From the NCBI RefSeq assembly GCF_003097135.1, contig NZ_QEQL01000008.1, positions 1-64,000 of the forward strand: DNA of 64,000 nt. The letters run 5' to 3'. The DNA comes from Pseudomonas sp. URIL14HWK12:I12. GTDB lineage: Bacteria; Pseudomonadota; Gammaproteobacteria; Pseudomonadales; Pseudomonadaceae. Within the stretch, counting starts at the first letter, position 1. Each line of letters begins with the position of its first letter. A model generated the notes under the pieces. That model was not told the DNA's origin. It did no database searches and was given only the letters and a program-made list of their open reading frames with translations. This document shows positions 1 through 8,045 of this stretch, one piece after another. The position numbers were made by a program, and so were the translations under genes.

Positions 1-948
1 TATAACGGCATGCGCCGAGACCCCGTCACCGGTAACTACCACGCCGGCAACGGCTACCGCTGCTATGACCCTACGATGTACCGCCATGCGCAGCCGGACT
101 GGCTGAGCCCGTTCGACGAAGGGGGCATCAATGATTACGTCTATTGCCCCGACCCGATCAACCAGCACGACCCCAGTGGCGCGATCATGCTGAGCCGCTG
201 GGGCCAATCGACGCTGCTGGCACAGCTGCAGCAATCCCTGCGCGATACCCAGCCTTTCCCAGTGGGTAGCCGGTGGCGAGGAATCGCGTTTTCCGCTTTG
301 CTTTTCGTTGTAGGTGTCGGCACTTCGATACTGACAGGTGGCACGGCCTCGATGCTGGTGTTCGCGGCACTTACCGCACTCAGTGCAGCGTCGCTGGCGT
401 TGGAGGTGGCGTCGGTGTTCATCGAGGACAGCAACCCTGAGCTCGCCAGGAAGCTGGCGATTGCCTCAGTTGTCACCGGCGTGTTGTCGATCGGCAACTT
501 TGTCGGTGCGTTCAAGCAGGCTGCCAATTTGCTGCGCTCGGCCGTCAGCCTCGCTGCGAGGCTGGCGCGCAGCGCTGCAAAAGCGAGCTGGCGAGTGCTC
601 AACGCCTGGGGCAGCCGGGGGTTCGTCGGTGCCTACCGTTACCTCAAGGCCTCAAGCCAGGCGGCCAAGGTATCCAAGGCCAGCGCGCAGGCTTCGGCAG
701 CGGTTGCCAGGGGGAAGGTCACCAGCGTGCTGGGCGAACTGGCAACACCCAAATTTGCCGTGGTTGAAAGTGATGCCGTCCAGAAGCTGCTTACCGGTAA
801 CAGCCACACGTTGCTCACTGGTTGGCAAGCAAGGATCAATGCTCAGGTAGCGCGATTGTCAGGGGCGACGGTTACGTCAGCGCAGGCTGGGGATTCCGCG
901 ATCGTCGGCTGGGTCCTTAAAGGAGGAGTGGAAATGGCTATTGGCTGA
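1..948 (+). CDS. Rhs repeat-associated core protein, C-terminal part (5' end outside window)
   Basis: This is the end of an Rhs/YD-repeat protein. The reading frame is open to the first base of the window, so the start lies upstream. The first ~55 residues carry the Rhs-associated core signature (RRDPVTGNYH, GNGYRCYDP, then DPINQHDPSG), the conserved end of the Rhs shell after which variable toxin tips are attached. The ~255-residue tip has two long hydrophobic stretches (about 280-420 and 450-520) followed by Ala/Ser-rich, positively charged helices. I recognise no nuclease or deaminase motif. Known Rhs proteins deliver such tips into rival cells; a membrane-acting tip is only an inference here. 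No same-strand gene that could be an immunity gene follows before the next gene, which is on the other strand. Confidence 0.8.
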   Translation, partial: YNGMRRDPVTGNYHAGNGYRCYDPTMYRHAQPDWLSPFDEGGINDYVYCPDPINQHDPSGAIMLSRWGQSTLLAQLQQSLRDTQPFPVGSRWRGIAFSALLFVVGVGTSILTGGTASMLVFAALTALSAASLALEVASVFIEDSNPELARKLAIASVVTGVLSIGNFVGAFKQAANLLRSAVSLAARLARSAAKASWRVLNAWGSRGFVGAYRYLKASSQAAKVSKASAQASAAVARGKVTSVLGELATPKFAVVESDAVQKLLTGNSHTLLTGWQARINAQVARLSGATVTSAQAGDSAIVGWVLKGGVEMAIG

Positions 949-971
949 CGCTGGAAAGTAGTGTGAGCCAC

Positions 972-1007
972 GGGGCACGAGACATTCGACGTCGTTTTGC
1001 GTGCCCC
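972..1007. other. GC-rich inverted repeat downstream of the Rhs gene
   Basis: GGGGCACG at 972-979 is complementary to CGTGCCCC at 1000-1007, in the 92-base gap between the Rhs stop and the chemoreceptor stop. The genes converge here, so it could act as a terminator for either, but it has no T-run on either side. Confidence 0.35.
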
Positions 1008-1040
1008 CGGCGGCCTGGGCCATTAGAGTGATACAGGGCC

Positions 1041-2621
1041 TCAGACCTTGAAGCGTGAAACCAGCGTGCGCAAATCATTACCCAGCCGTACCAGCCTCAC
1101 ACTGGACGCTGCGGTCTCCTCGCTGCCGGATGAGGTTTGCTCGGAGACCTCGCGCACATTGACGATGTTCTGGTTGATCGCCTCGGCCACCGTCGCCTGC
1201 TGCTCGGCGGCGGTTGCAATCTGGTAGTTCATCGACTGGATGCTGGCTACGGTTTCGTTGATGTTGCCCAACGCCGTGCCAGCCTGGCGGGCGAGCAACA
1301 CACTGCTTTCGGTCAGCGAGCGGCTGGTATCCATGGCCTGTGCGGCCTGTTGCGTACCGCTCTGCAAGGCCGTGATCAGCGCCTGGATCTCTTCGGTCGA
1401 TTGCTGAGTGCGCTGCGCGAGGCTTCGGACTTCATCGGCAACCACGGCGAAGCCACGGCCCGCTTCACCGGCCCTGGCCGCCTCGATGGCCGCATTGAGC
1501 GCCAGCAAGTTGGTTTGCTCGGCCACCGACTTGATCACTGTGAGCACACCGCCGATCTGGCTACTTTCATGCTCCAGGCGGGTCATCGCCTCACTTGAGC
1601 GCTGCACCTCGCTCGCCAGGTGTTCGATCTGGTCGATGGCCTCGTTGACCACTCGGTCTCCTTCGCGGGCCTGCTGCGTGGCAGCCGTAGCGGCCTCCGA
1701 GGCCTGCTCGGCGTTGCGCGCCACATCCTGCACTGTGGCAACCATTTCATTCATCGCAGTGGCCACCTGATCGGTTTCCTGCCGCTGAGCGCTCACACCT
1801 GCATTGGTCTGCGCGGTGACAGCTGAAAGCTGCTCGGCGGCGTCCGTCAGTTGTTGCACGCCTTCGCCGATGCCGTCGACGAGGTCGCGAAGCCCTTGGT
1901 TCATGCCGGCGACGCTTTGTTGCAGTTGCCCGAGCTCGTCGCGGCGGCTAGGGGCGGTAACGTCGCGTAAATCGCCTTCTGCAACCTTGTCGACCGTTTT
2001 GATGGTCTGCCTCAATGGCGCGATGATCTGCCGGGAAATCACCAGCGCCGCCCCCATTCCCAGTAGCAGGGCAAGCACCGAAATGCCGCCGAGCAGAGCT
2101 TTGGCCTTGTTGGTGTCTTCGTCGCGTTTGCTGGTCTGGGCGCGGCTGATGGCTTCGCTGGCACCGATCAGGTCATCGCCCAAGGTTTTCATCTGGTCAA
2201 GCGCGGCTTGGCTTTCCACGGGGTGCTCGGCCTGGATCGCCGCCACGGTGCTGAACAACGCTTCGTACTTGTCCAGTGCGGCAAGGATGACGTCCATCTG
2301 GGCGACGTCTTCGGGGTCGATGAGCTTGCCTCGCAGGGATTGAGTGGCCTGGGCCAGGCGGGTCATCGCCGCCTGCAGCTTCCTCGATTCGACGGGCGAG
2401 GGGCGTAGCGAGTAGCTCAGGCGCTGTATGCGCATCTCGCGGGCCATATCGGCGATGTCGGCGACTTCGGCCAACTTGTCGCCTCGTTCGGTCAGCAACG
2501 ACAGGCCCAGCCAGCCAATGGCCGTGACTGCCAGGGTGAGACAGAGCACCAGGCCGAAGCCCAGGGCCAGCTTGCGTTGTACGGTAAGGTTGGCCAGCAG
2601 CCGTTGGGACAGTAATGCCAT
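1041..2621 (-). CDS. methyl-accepting chemotaxis protein, four-helix-type sensor
   Basis: An inner-membrane chemoreceptor of 526 residues that signals to CheA/CheW. TM1 is at about residues 18-43, a periplasmic ligand-binding region of about 130 residues follows (all-helical, four-helix-bundle size, much shorter than the ~250-residue HBM domains of some Pseudomonas receptors), TM2 is at about 176-197, then a HAMP domain and the cytoplasmic signalling hairpin. The hairpin tip at about 366-402 contains the highly conserved AEQTNLLALNAAIEAARAGE. The frame is open upstream to 2666, but ATG 2621 has AAGGAG at the right distance and puts TM1 at the usual place. No C-terminal CheR-docking pentapeptide is seen. 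The ligand cannot be told from sequence. Confidence 0.93.
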   Translation of the reverse strand: MALLSQRLLANLTVQRKLALGFGLVLCLTLAVTAIGWLGLSLLTERGDKLAEVADIADMAREMRIQRLSYSLRPSPVESRKLQAAMTRLAQATQSLRGKLIDPEDVAQMDVILAALDKYEALFSTVAAIQAEHPVESQAALDQMKTLGDDLIGASEAISRAQTSKRDEDTNKAKALLGGISVLALLLGMGAALVISRQIIAPLRQTIKTVDKVAEGDLRDVTAPSRRDELGQLQQSVAGMNQGLRDLVDGIGEGVQQLTDAAEQLSAVTAQTNAGVSAQRQETDQVATAMNEMVATVQDVARNAEQASEAATAATQQAREGDRVVNEAIDQIEHLASEVQRSSEAMTRLEHESSQIGGVLTVIKSVAEQTNLLALNAAIEAARAGEAGRGFAVVADEVRSLAQRTQQSTEEIQALITALQSGTQQAAQAMDTSRSLTESSVLLARQAGTALGNINETVASIQSMNYQIATAAEQQATVAEAINQNIVNVREVSEQTSSGSEETAASSVRLVRLGNDLRTLVSRFKV

Positions 2622-2788
2622 TAGGAGCACTCCTTGTGAGATGAGGACACAAGGGAGCGTCGGCAAGGCGAGCCTATGCTGAAGGGTCGCTATGTTTCGG
2701 CGTGTTTCAATGGCACGATCGCGGCATAGTCCAACCTGTTTGCCGGTCGATAGCCGCCGAAGCGGCCAGATAACAACGGCATTTATGC

Positions 2789-3496
2789 TCAGAAAAGCCT
2801 TGCAAGCAGCGCCGTAACGGCCGTTTCGACACGCAAGATGCGTTCACCCAGCTGCACCGGCTCAAGCCCGGATCGCTGCATCAGTTCCACTTCGTAGGGG
2901 ATCCAGCCGCCCTCCGGCCCGATCGCCAGGGTGACCGCCTGCTTCACTGCGCGGGGGCATGGCGGGTAATGACCCGGGTGGCCAACCAAGCCCAGCGTGC
3001 CTTGGGCAATGGCAGGCAGGCGGTCCTCGACGAAGGGCTTGAAGCGCTTTTCGATGATGACTTCAGGCAGCACGGTGTCTCGCGCCTGCTCAAGGCCAAG
3101 TATCAATTGCTCCCGTATGGCTGCCGGTTCCAGAAAAGGGGTTTGCCAGAAGCTTTTCTCCACCCGGTAGCTGTTGAGCAGAATCAGCCGGGGCACGCCC
3201 AGGGTGGCGATGGTCTGGAAAACTCGGCGCAGCATCTTAGGGCGTGGCACGGCCAGCACCAAGGTGAGGTCAAGCTTGGGCGGTGGCTCGCGTTCCAGGG
3301 TCACTGCCAGCTCGGCTTCGCGCTCGCCCAGCCGCAGCACCTGCGCCTGGCCCATGAGCCCACCCAAGCGGCCCACCCGCAAGGTATCGCCTGCCTCGAC
3401 TCGCTGCACTTGCTGCATGTGTACCAGGCGGCGGTCACGCAGCACGGCACGGCCTTCGGCGATGAAGTCGCCGTCTTCGAGCAGCAGCAGGTTCAC
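2789..3496 (-). CDS. rsmE: 16S rRNA m3U1498 methyltransferase
   Basis: RsmE methylates N3 of U1498 in the decoding region of 16S rRNA. At 235 residues it has the family length, with an N-terminal PUA-like RNA-binding part and a C-terminal SPOUT methyltransferase knot. The SAM-site signatures GPEGG (about 193-197) and LGERILR (about 216-222) are intact. The start is GTG at 3496, overlapping the tatC stop as GTGA; this gives the family N-terminus (NLLLLEDGDF). An upstream extension to 3601 would run inside tatC and was not accepted. It is probably translated by coupling from the tat transcript. A GCCGC-TTCG-GCGGC hairpin (about 2753-2766) follows the gene on its strand and may end the transcript. 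Confidence 0.93.
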   Translation of the reverse strand: MNLLLLEDGDFIAEGRAVLRDRRLVHMQQVQRVEAGDTLRVGRLGGLMGQAQVLRLGEREAELAVTLEREPPPKLDLTLVLAVPRPKMLRRVFQTIATLGVPRLILLNSYRVEKSFWQTPFLEPAAIREQLILGLEQARDTVLPEVIIEKRFKPFVEDRLPAIAQGTLGLVGHPGHYPPCPRAVKQAVTLAIGPEGGWIPYEVELMQRSGLEPVQLGERILRVETAVTALLARLF

Positions 3497-4278
3497 GCGC
3501 GTGGCACGGGAGGCTGGCCGCCTGGTTCGGAGGCTTCGTCGTGATCGCCGCGCTTGCGGATCAGGCCACCGAACAGCAGGCCTATTTCGAACAGCATCCA
3601 CATCGGCACGGCCAGAAGCGTTTGCGAAAAGATGTCGGGCGGCGTGAGCAGCATGCCTACCACGAAGCAGCCGATGATCACGTAAGGGCGTGCCTTTTTC
3701 AGGTATTTCACGTCCACAATGCCGATCCAGACCAGCAACACCACCGCGACCGGGATTTCGAACGCTACGCCGAAGGCGAAGAACAGCGTCATGATGAAAT
3801 CCAGGTAGCTGGCGATGTCGGTCATCATCGACACGCCTTCGGGGGTGGCCGCCGCGAAGAATTTGAACATCAGCGGGAAGACCAGGAAGTAGGCGAACGC
3901 CATGCCTGCATAGAACAGCAGGATGCTGGACACCAGCAGCGGCACGGCGACGCGTTTTTCGTGGCGATACAAGCCGGGCGCGATGAAGCCCCAGATCTGG
4001 TACAGAACGAACGGGATCGCCACGAACAGCGAAACCATCATCGTTAGCTTGAAAGGCGTCAGAAACGGCGATGCCACGTCGGTGGCGATCATGGTTGCGC
4101 CAGGCGGCAGGTACTGGCGCAGCGGCGCCGAGACGATGGTGTAGATCTGCTGGGCGAAGGAGAACAGGCCGGCGAACACCACGAAGATGGCCGCCACGCA
4201 GCGCAGCAAGCGATTGCGCAGCTCTGTCAGGTGCGACACCAGCGGCATGGGCTGGTCGTGTTCGGGCAGATCACTCAT
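3493..4278 (-). CDS. tatC: twin-arginine translocase subunit TatC
   Basis: TatC is the polytopic inner-membrane core of the Tat receptor that recognises twin-arginine signal peptides on folded proteins. The 261-residue protein shows six membrane segments and the N-terminal family signature HLTELRNRLL just before TM1. The start is ATG 4278, inside the end of tatB (8-base overlap), giving N-terminus MSDLPEHDQP. The frame is open a further 24 codons upstream within tatB, and an A8 run lies just before the start (see findings). It is third in the tatABC set and overlaps rsmE by 4 bases. Confidence 0.96.
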   Translation of the reverse strand: MSDLPEHDQPMPLVSHLTELRNRLLRCVAAIFVVFAGLFSFAQQIYTIVSAPLRQYLPPGATMIATDVASPFLTPFKLTMMVSLFVAIPFVLYQIWGFIAPGLYRHEKRVAVPLLVSSILLFYAGMAFAYFLVFPLMFKFFAAATPEGVSMMTDIASYLDFIMTLFFAFGVAFEIPVAVVLLVWIGIVDVKYLKKARPYVIIGCFVVGMLLTPPDIFSQTLLAVPMWMLFEIGLLFGGLIRKRGDHDEASEPGGQPPVPRA

Positions 4279-4732
4279 GGTTTTTTTTCGGTTCTGTTGC
4301 CGGTTGCGGTCCCGGTTGCGGGCTCGGTTGCGGCGCAGGGATCGGCGCAAACCCAGGCTCGCTCACCGCAGCAGCAGGGGGCGGGTTGGTGACGGGAGGC
4401 AGTGCCAACTCGCCTTGGGCCGGGTTGTGTTCAGGCACCGTCGGCCGCTCGGCCTCGGCAGGCTTGGGCTCAGGTTTGGTATCGGCCTCGGGGTTGAGAA
4501 TCTTGCGCGCCTCCTGTTCCAGCGACAGGATGTGCTCGTTATGCAGCTGCCGGCGGATCTCGTCGGCGCCGATCTCCCGTTCGATCTCGTTCTTGATCGA
4601 ATTGAAGCTGCGCTTGAGCCGGCCAATCCACAGGCCTGCGGTGCGAGCCGCACCTGGCAGGCGTTCGGGGCCCAGCACCAACAGGGCCACCAGCCCTACC
4701 AGCAGCAATTCACTGAAACTGATCCCGAACAT
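4271..4732 (-). CDS. tatB: twin-arginine translocase subunit TatB
   Basis: TatB pairs with TatC to form the signal-peptide receptor. The 153-residue protein has one N-terminal membrane helix (about 5-20), the hinge motif GPERLP (about 21-26), and an amphipathic helix, followed by a long Pro/Gln/Ala-rich tail. The tail contains three in-frame 12-base tandem units (4300-4335) coding PQPx. It ends CCG-AAA-AAA-AAC-CAT-GAG-TGA, with A8 immediately before the overlapping tatC start. The short helix plus GPER motif separates it from TatA, which has FGTKKL. Confidence 0.95.
   Translation of the reverse strand: MFGISFSELLLVGLVALLVLGPERLPGAARTAGLWIGRLKRSFNSIKNEIEREIGADEIRRQLHNEHILSLEQEARKILNPEADTKPEPKPAEAERPTVPEHNPAQGELALPPVTNPPPAAAVSEPGFAPIPAPQPSPQPGPQPATEPKKNHE
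4300..4335 (-). repeat. three 12-bp tandem units in the tatB tail
   Basis: Read on the plus strand the units are ccggttgcggtc, ccggttgcgggc and tcggttgcggcg. They are in frame in tatB and encode Pro-Gln-Pro-x repeats. Copy-number change would lengthen or shorten the disordered TatB tail without breaking the frame. Confidence 0.8.
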
Positions 4733-4735
4733 GGG

Positions 4736-5011
4736 TCAATCCTTGCGCACAGGCTCTTCGACCTTCTGGTGCTGGCCGTCGATAGTGTGCGGTGGGGTGA
4801 GCGGCGCGCCCGGCTGAGCGTTGGTTTGCGCCTGTGCGTGGGCCTGCTGCTCGCGCGTTTCCTCTTCCTTTTCGCCGTCACTCATCGCCTTGCGAAAGCC
4901 CTTGATGCCTTCGCCAACATCAGTGCCCAGGTTCTTGAGTTTTTTGGTGCCGAATACCAGCACCACAACGATCAGGATGACGACCCAGTGTTTCCAGTCA
5001 AAAATACCCAT
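4736..5011 (-). CDS. tatA: twin-arginine translocase subunit TatA
   Basis: TatA polymerises at the TatBC receptor to form the translocation path for folded proteins. The 91-residue protein has the standard plan: a short N-terminal membrane helix (about 6-20), the FGTKKL hinge, an amphipathic helix with the conserved Gly-Phe-Arg-Lys (GFRKAM), and a charged Glu/Gln-rich tail. It lies 24 bases after hisE and 3 bases before tatB on the same strand, so the his and tat genes are probably cotranscribed. Confidence 0.96.
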   Translation of the reverse strand: MGIFDWKHWVVILIVVVLVFGTKKLKNLGTDVGEGIKGFRKAMSDGEKEEETREQQAHAQAQTNAQPGAPLTPPHTIDGQHQKVEEPVRKD

Positions 5012-5035
5012 GTGATACTCCTCGAATTCAGACAG

Positions 5036-5371
5036 TCAGGCGCAAGGCTCGCGCGAGGCCTTTTCGTCGTGGCCCGACAAGCCAAAGCGGCGATCCAGCT
5101 CGTCCAGCACCGCCTGTGGATGCTGGCCTAGGGCGGCCAGCATCACCAGGCTATGGAACCACAGATCAGCGGTCTCATAGATGACATCGCTGAAATCTCC
5201 GCTTTTTTGCGCGTCTTTGGCGGCGATGATGGTTTCGATCGACTCCTCGCCGACTTTCTCCAGAATCTTGTTCAGGCCCTTGTGATAAAGGCTGGCCACG
5301 TAGGAGGTATCGGCCCCGGCCTGCTTGCGGGCCTCGAGCACCTCGGCCAGGCGGTGCAGGGTGTCACTCAT
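5036..5371 (-). CDS. hisE: phosphoribosyl-ATP pyrophosphatase
   Basis: HisE catalyses the second step of histidine synthesis, hydrolysing phosphoribosyl-ATP to phosphoribosyl-AMP and pyrophosphate. The 111-residue all-helical protein has the MazG-like metal-binding signature GEESIETIIAAK and the downstream ETADLWFH. ATG 5371 overlaps the hisI stop by 8 bases and matches the family start (MSDTLHRLAEVL); six extra upstream codons were not accepted. In enteric bacteria HisI and HisE are fused; here they are separate neighbouring genes, as is usual in Pseudomonas. Confidence 0.95.
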   Translation of the reverse strand: MSDTLHRLAEVLEARKQAGADTSYVASLYHKGLNKILEKVGEESIETIIAAKDAQKSGDFSDVIYETADLWFHSLVMLAALGQHPQAVLDELDRRFGLSGHDEKASREPCA

Positions 5372-5765
5372 GGCGGTGGCCCTCGGCATAAATGGCGTGC
5401 GGGTCTTTGAGCACCGGGTCTACGGCCTTCCAGCCGCCGTTTTCGAACACACGGTAGAAGCAGCTTTCACGGCCGGTGTGGCAGGCGATCTGCCCTAGTT
5501 GCTCGACCATCAGGATGATGACGTCGGCGTCGCAGTCCAGGCGCAGCTCGTGCAATTTCTGGACATGGCCGGATTCTTCGCCTTTGCGCCACAACTTGCC
5601 ACGCGAGCGTGACCAGTAGATGGCACGTTGCTCGGCCACGGTGAGTGCGAGCGACTCGCGGTTCATCCAGGCCATCATCAGCACGCGCCCGCTTTGGTGA
5701 TCCTGGGCAATGGCCGGCACCAGGCCGTCATCGGTCCATTTGATCTCGTCCAGCCAGTCTTTCAT
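5364..5765 (-). CDS. hisI: phosphoribosyl-AMP cyclohydrolase
   Basis: HisI opens the adenine ring of phosphoribosyl-AMP, the third step of histidine synthesis. The 133-residue protein carries WSRSRGKLWRKGEESGH, the acidic metal ligands in DCDAD, and the zinc-binding cysteines of CHTGRESCFYR. ATG 5765 is chosen because GGAG lies 7 bases upstream; a TTG two codons earlier also keeps the frame open. It lies 52 bases downstream of ubiB and overlaps hisE. Confidence 0.95.
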   Translation of the reverse strand: MKDWLDEIKWTDDGLVPAIAQDHQSGRVLMMAWMNRESLALTVAEQRAIYWSRSRGKLWRKGEESGHVQKLHELRLDCDADVIILMVEQLGQIACHTGRESCFYRVFENGGWKAVDPVLKDPHAIYAEGHRHE

Positions 5766-5817
5766 CGTCAACTCCGCGGCAATGGCCGCCTATAGTGCCA
5801 GTGCGTGGCGCCAGTGG

Positions 5818-7425
5818 CTATCCACGCACGACCAGATACAAACCTGTGGCGAGCATCACCCAGGCTGGCCACGATTGAAGGGTATGAAGCGCCGCGCCGC
5901 TGCTGGCCATCACGCCGCCGCCGGCCAGCAGGATGCCGCCAACCAGGCGCAGCGCGAACACCTCGCTGCTGCGGCGCCATGGCGGGGGAGCGTCCTCGTG
6001 ATGGGGGGCGGCCATCCGCTCCAGCAGGTCGCGGGTCATGTTGGCGATGTAAGGCAGCTGTTCAAATTGTGACTGTGCATTGCGCAGCAGGCCTTTAGGG
6101 CTCATTCGCTCACGCATCCAGCGCTCTAGGTAGGGCTGTGCGGTGCTCCACAGGTCCAGGTCGGGGTACAGCTGCCGGCCCAGGCCTTCGATGTTGAGCA
6201 GCGTTTTTTGCAGCAACACCAGCTGCGGCTGCACTTCCATGTTGAAACGCCGGGCGGTTTGGAACAGGCGCATCAGCACTTGGCCGAAGGAGATATCCTT
6301 CAACGGCTTTTCGAAGATCGGCTCGCATACAGTGCGGATGGCTGCCTCGAATTCGTTGAGTTTGGTCTGCGCAGGCACCCACCCTGAATCGATGTGCAGT
6401 TGCGCCACACGCCGGTAATCGCGCTTGAAAAAGGCGAACAGGTTGCGGGCGAGGTAATCCTGGTCTTCGGGGGTGAGGCTGCCGACGATCCCGCAGTCGA
6501 TGGCGATGTATTGCGGGTCCCAGGGGTTAACCGTGCTCACGAAGATGTTGCCGGGGTGCATGTCGGCGTGGAAGAAACTGTCGCGAAACACCTGGGTGAA
6601 GAAGATCTCCACGCCACGCTCGGCCAGCAGCTTCATGTCGGTGCGCTGGTCGGCCAAGGTGGCAAGGTCGGTGACCGGTACGCCGTAGATGCGCTCCATG
6701 ACCAACACTTTGGGCCGGCACCAGTCCCAATAGATCTGGGGCACATACAGGTGTGGCGAGCCTTCGAAGTTGCGCCGCAGCTGGCTGGCGTTGGCCGCTT
6801 CGCGCAGCAGGTCCAGCTCGTCGTAAATGGTTTTTTCGTAGTCGGCCACCACATCCATCGGATGAAGCAGGCGGGCGTCGGCCGAAAGCCATTCGGCCAA
6901 CCGCGCGAGCAGGAACAACCAGGCCAGGTCTGAGCCGATGATCGGGCGCAGGCCCGGGCGTACCACCTTGACCACCACTTCCTCACCCGTGCGCAGGCAG
7001 GCCGCGTGGACCTGGGCCACCGAGGCCGAGGCCAGCGGCTCCACATCGAAACGGCTGAAGGCCTGGCTGATCGGAACGCCCAACTGCTCCTCGATCAGTT
7101 GCATTGACTGCTTGGGGTCGAACGGTGGCACCCGGTCCTGCAGCAGCATCAGCTCATCGGCGACGTCGCCTGGCAGCAGGTCGCGACGGGTCGAGAGGAT
7201 CTGCCCGAACTTGATGAAGATCGGCCCAAGATCTTGCAGGGCCAGGCGCAGGCAGGCGCCTCGGGAGAGCTCGCGGTTGCGCCGCGGCAGGGCGCGCCAG
7301 GGCATGGTGAAACGCAAGATGCGCAGCCACCATGGCAAGGGCAGTGCCAGGATCAGGTCATCGAGGCGGTAGCGGATGCCTACGCGCAGGATACGAAACA
7401 GACGGCGGACGGCGAGCAGCTTCAT
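5818..7425 (-). CDS. ubiB: ubiquinone biosynthesis ATPase/kinase-like protein UbiB
   Basis: UbiB is an atypical ABC1/ADCK/UbiB-family kinase-like protein needed for ubiquinone synthesis; the family shows ATPase rather than protein kinase activity. Family marks are present: KFGQ (KxGQ motif, residues 72-75), the Ala-rich nucleotide loop ASASVAQVH (132-140), Lys153 in VVVKVVRPG, and ADMHPGN followed by IDCGIVG for metal binding. Two C-terminal hydrophobic helices (about 490-533) anchor it in the inner membrane. Its length, 535 residues, is typical. The ATG overlaps the ubiJ stop as ATGA, indicating translational coupling in ubiE-ubiJ-ubiB. Confidence 0.95.
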   Translation of the reverse strand: MKLLAVRRLFRILRVGIRYRLDDLILALPLPWWLRILRFTMPWRALPRRNRELSRGACLRLALQDLGPIFIKFGQILSTRRDLLPGDVADELMLLQDRVPPFDPKQSMQLIEEQLGVPISQAFSRFDVEPLASASVAQVHAACLRTGEEVVVKVVRPGLRPIIGSDLAWLFLLARLAEWLSADARLLHPMDVVADYEKTIYDELDLLREAANASQLRRNFEGSPHLYVPQIYWDWCRPKVLVMERIYGVPVTDLATLADQRTDMKLLAERGVEIFFTQVFRDSFFHADMHPGNIFVSTVNPWDPQYIAIDCGIVGSLTPEDQDYLARNLFAFFKRDYRRVAQLHIDSGWVPAQTKLNEFEAAIRTVCEPIFEKPLKDISFGQVLMRLFQTARRFNMEVQPQLVLLQKTLLNIEGLGRQLYPDLDLWSTAQPYLERWMRERMSPKGLLRNAQSQFEQLPYIANMTRDLLERMAAPHHEDAPPPWRRSSEVFALRLVGGILLAGGGVMASSGAALHTLQSWPAWVMLATGLYLVVRG

Positions 7426-8045
7426 GCGTTCTCGCTGGAATCAGGGGTAGGGAACAACCGCGCCAGGCGGGCTTCGATGCGGTCGGTGGCCAGCTTGAGC
7501 TCGTCGAGCTCCTGCCAGCGCGCCTCGGCCTCACGCTTTCCGACCAGCGCGCGGGTTTCTTCGTTCAGGTAGTCGGCCAGGGTTTCGCGCAGCCGACCGG
7601 CCCCTTGCTGGGCCCATTGCGCGCGCAGCCTTACATGGCCGCTGAGCAGGGCGGTACCCACCGGGCCGAGCCAGCGTGAAACCTCATGCTCCCAATCCAG
7701 CTCAAGGTTCTGCAAAACATCCGTCAGGGCTGTCAGCGCGCTGCTGTCTCCTTCGAGCTCGACGTCGGCACTGTGCAGCACGGCTGTTTTGTCTCGGCGA
7801 ACGGCCAGCTCAAGCAAACGACCGGCCGGTGCGCGCAATGTGCAGGTCGCTGGGGCTTCCCAATGGCCGGCCAGGGTGAGGCCATGGCTGCCGGGCAGGA
7901 TGAACAGGCGGCGAGCCGGGCGCGGGCAGTCGATTTCTATGACTGCACCACTCAGTTGCGCCAGGCGTGGCAGTGCCGTGGCATCGAGGCGCAGGGCCCG
8001 GTTGATGCCAGCTTCGGCGCTGGCCAATAGGGCTCGTTCGAGCAT
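7422..8045 (-). CDS. ubiJ: ubiquinone biosynthesis accessory factor UbiJ (SCP2 domain)
   Basis: UbiJ is a soluble lipid-binding scaffold of the cytoplasmic Ubi complex. The 207-residue protein has an N-terminal SCP2-like fold (about 15-115) and a C-terminal helix (about 155-198) with coiled-coil character (EARWQELDELKLATDRIEARL), the plan expected for UbiJ. It sits between ubiE (1-base TGATG overlap) and ubiB (ATGA overlap), the usual proteobacterial order, which supports the assignment since SCP2 sequences are weakly conserved. Confidence 0.9.
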   Translation of the reverse strand: MLERALLASAEAGINRALRLDATALPRLAQLSGAVIEIDCPRPARRLFILPGSHGLTLAGHWEAPATCTLRAPAGRLLELAVRRDKTAVLHSADVELEGDSSALTALTDVLQNLELDWEHEVSRWLGPVGTALLSGHVRLRAQWAQQGAGRLRETLADYLNEETRALVGKREAEARWQELDELKLATDRIEARLARLFPTPDSSENA

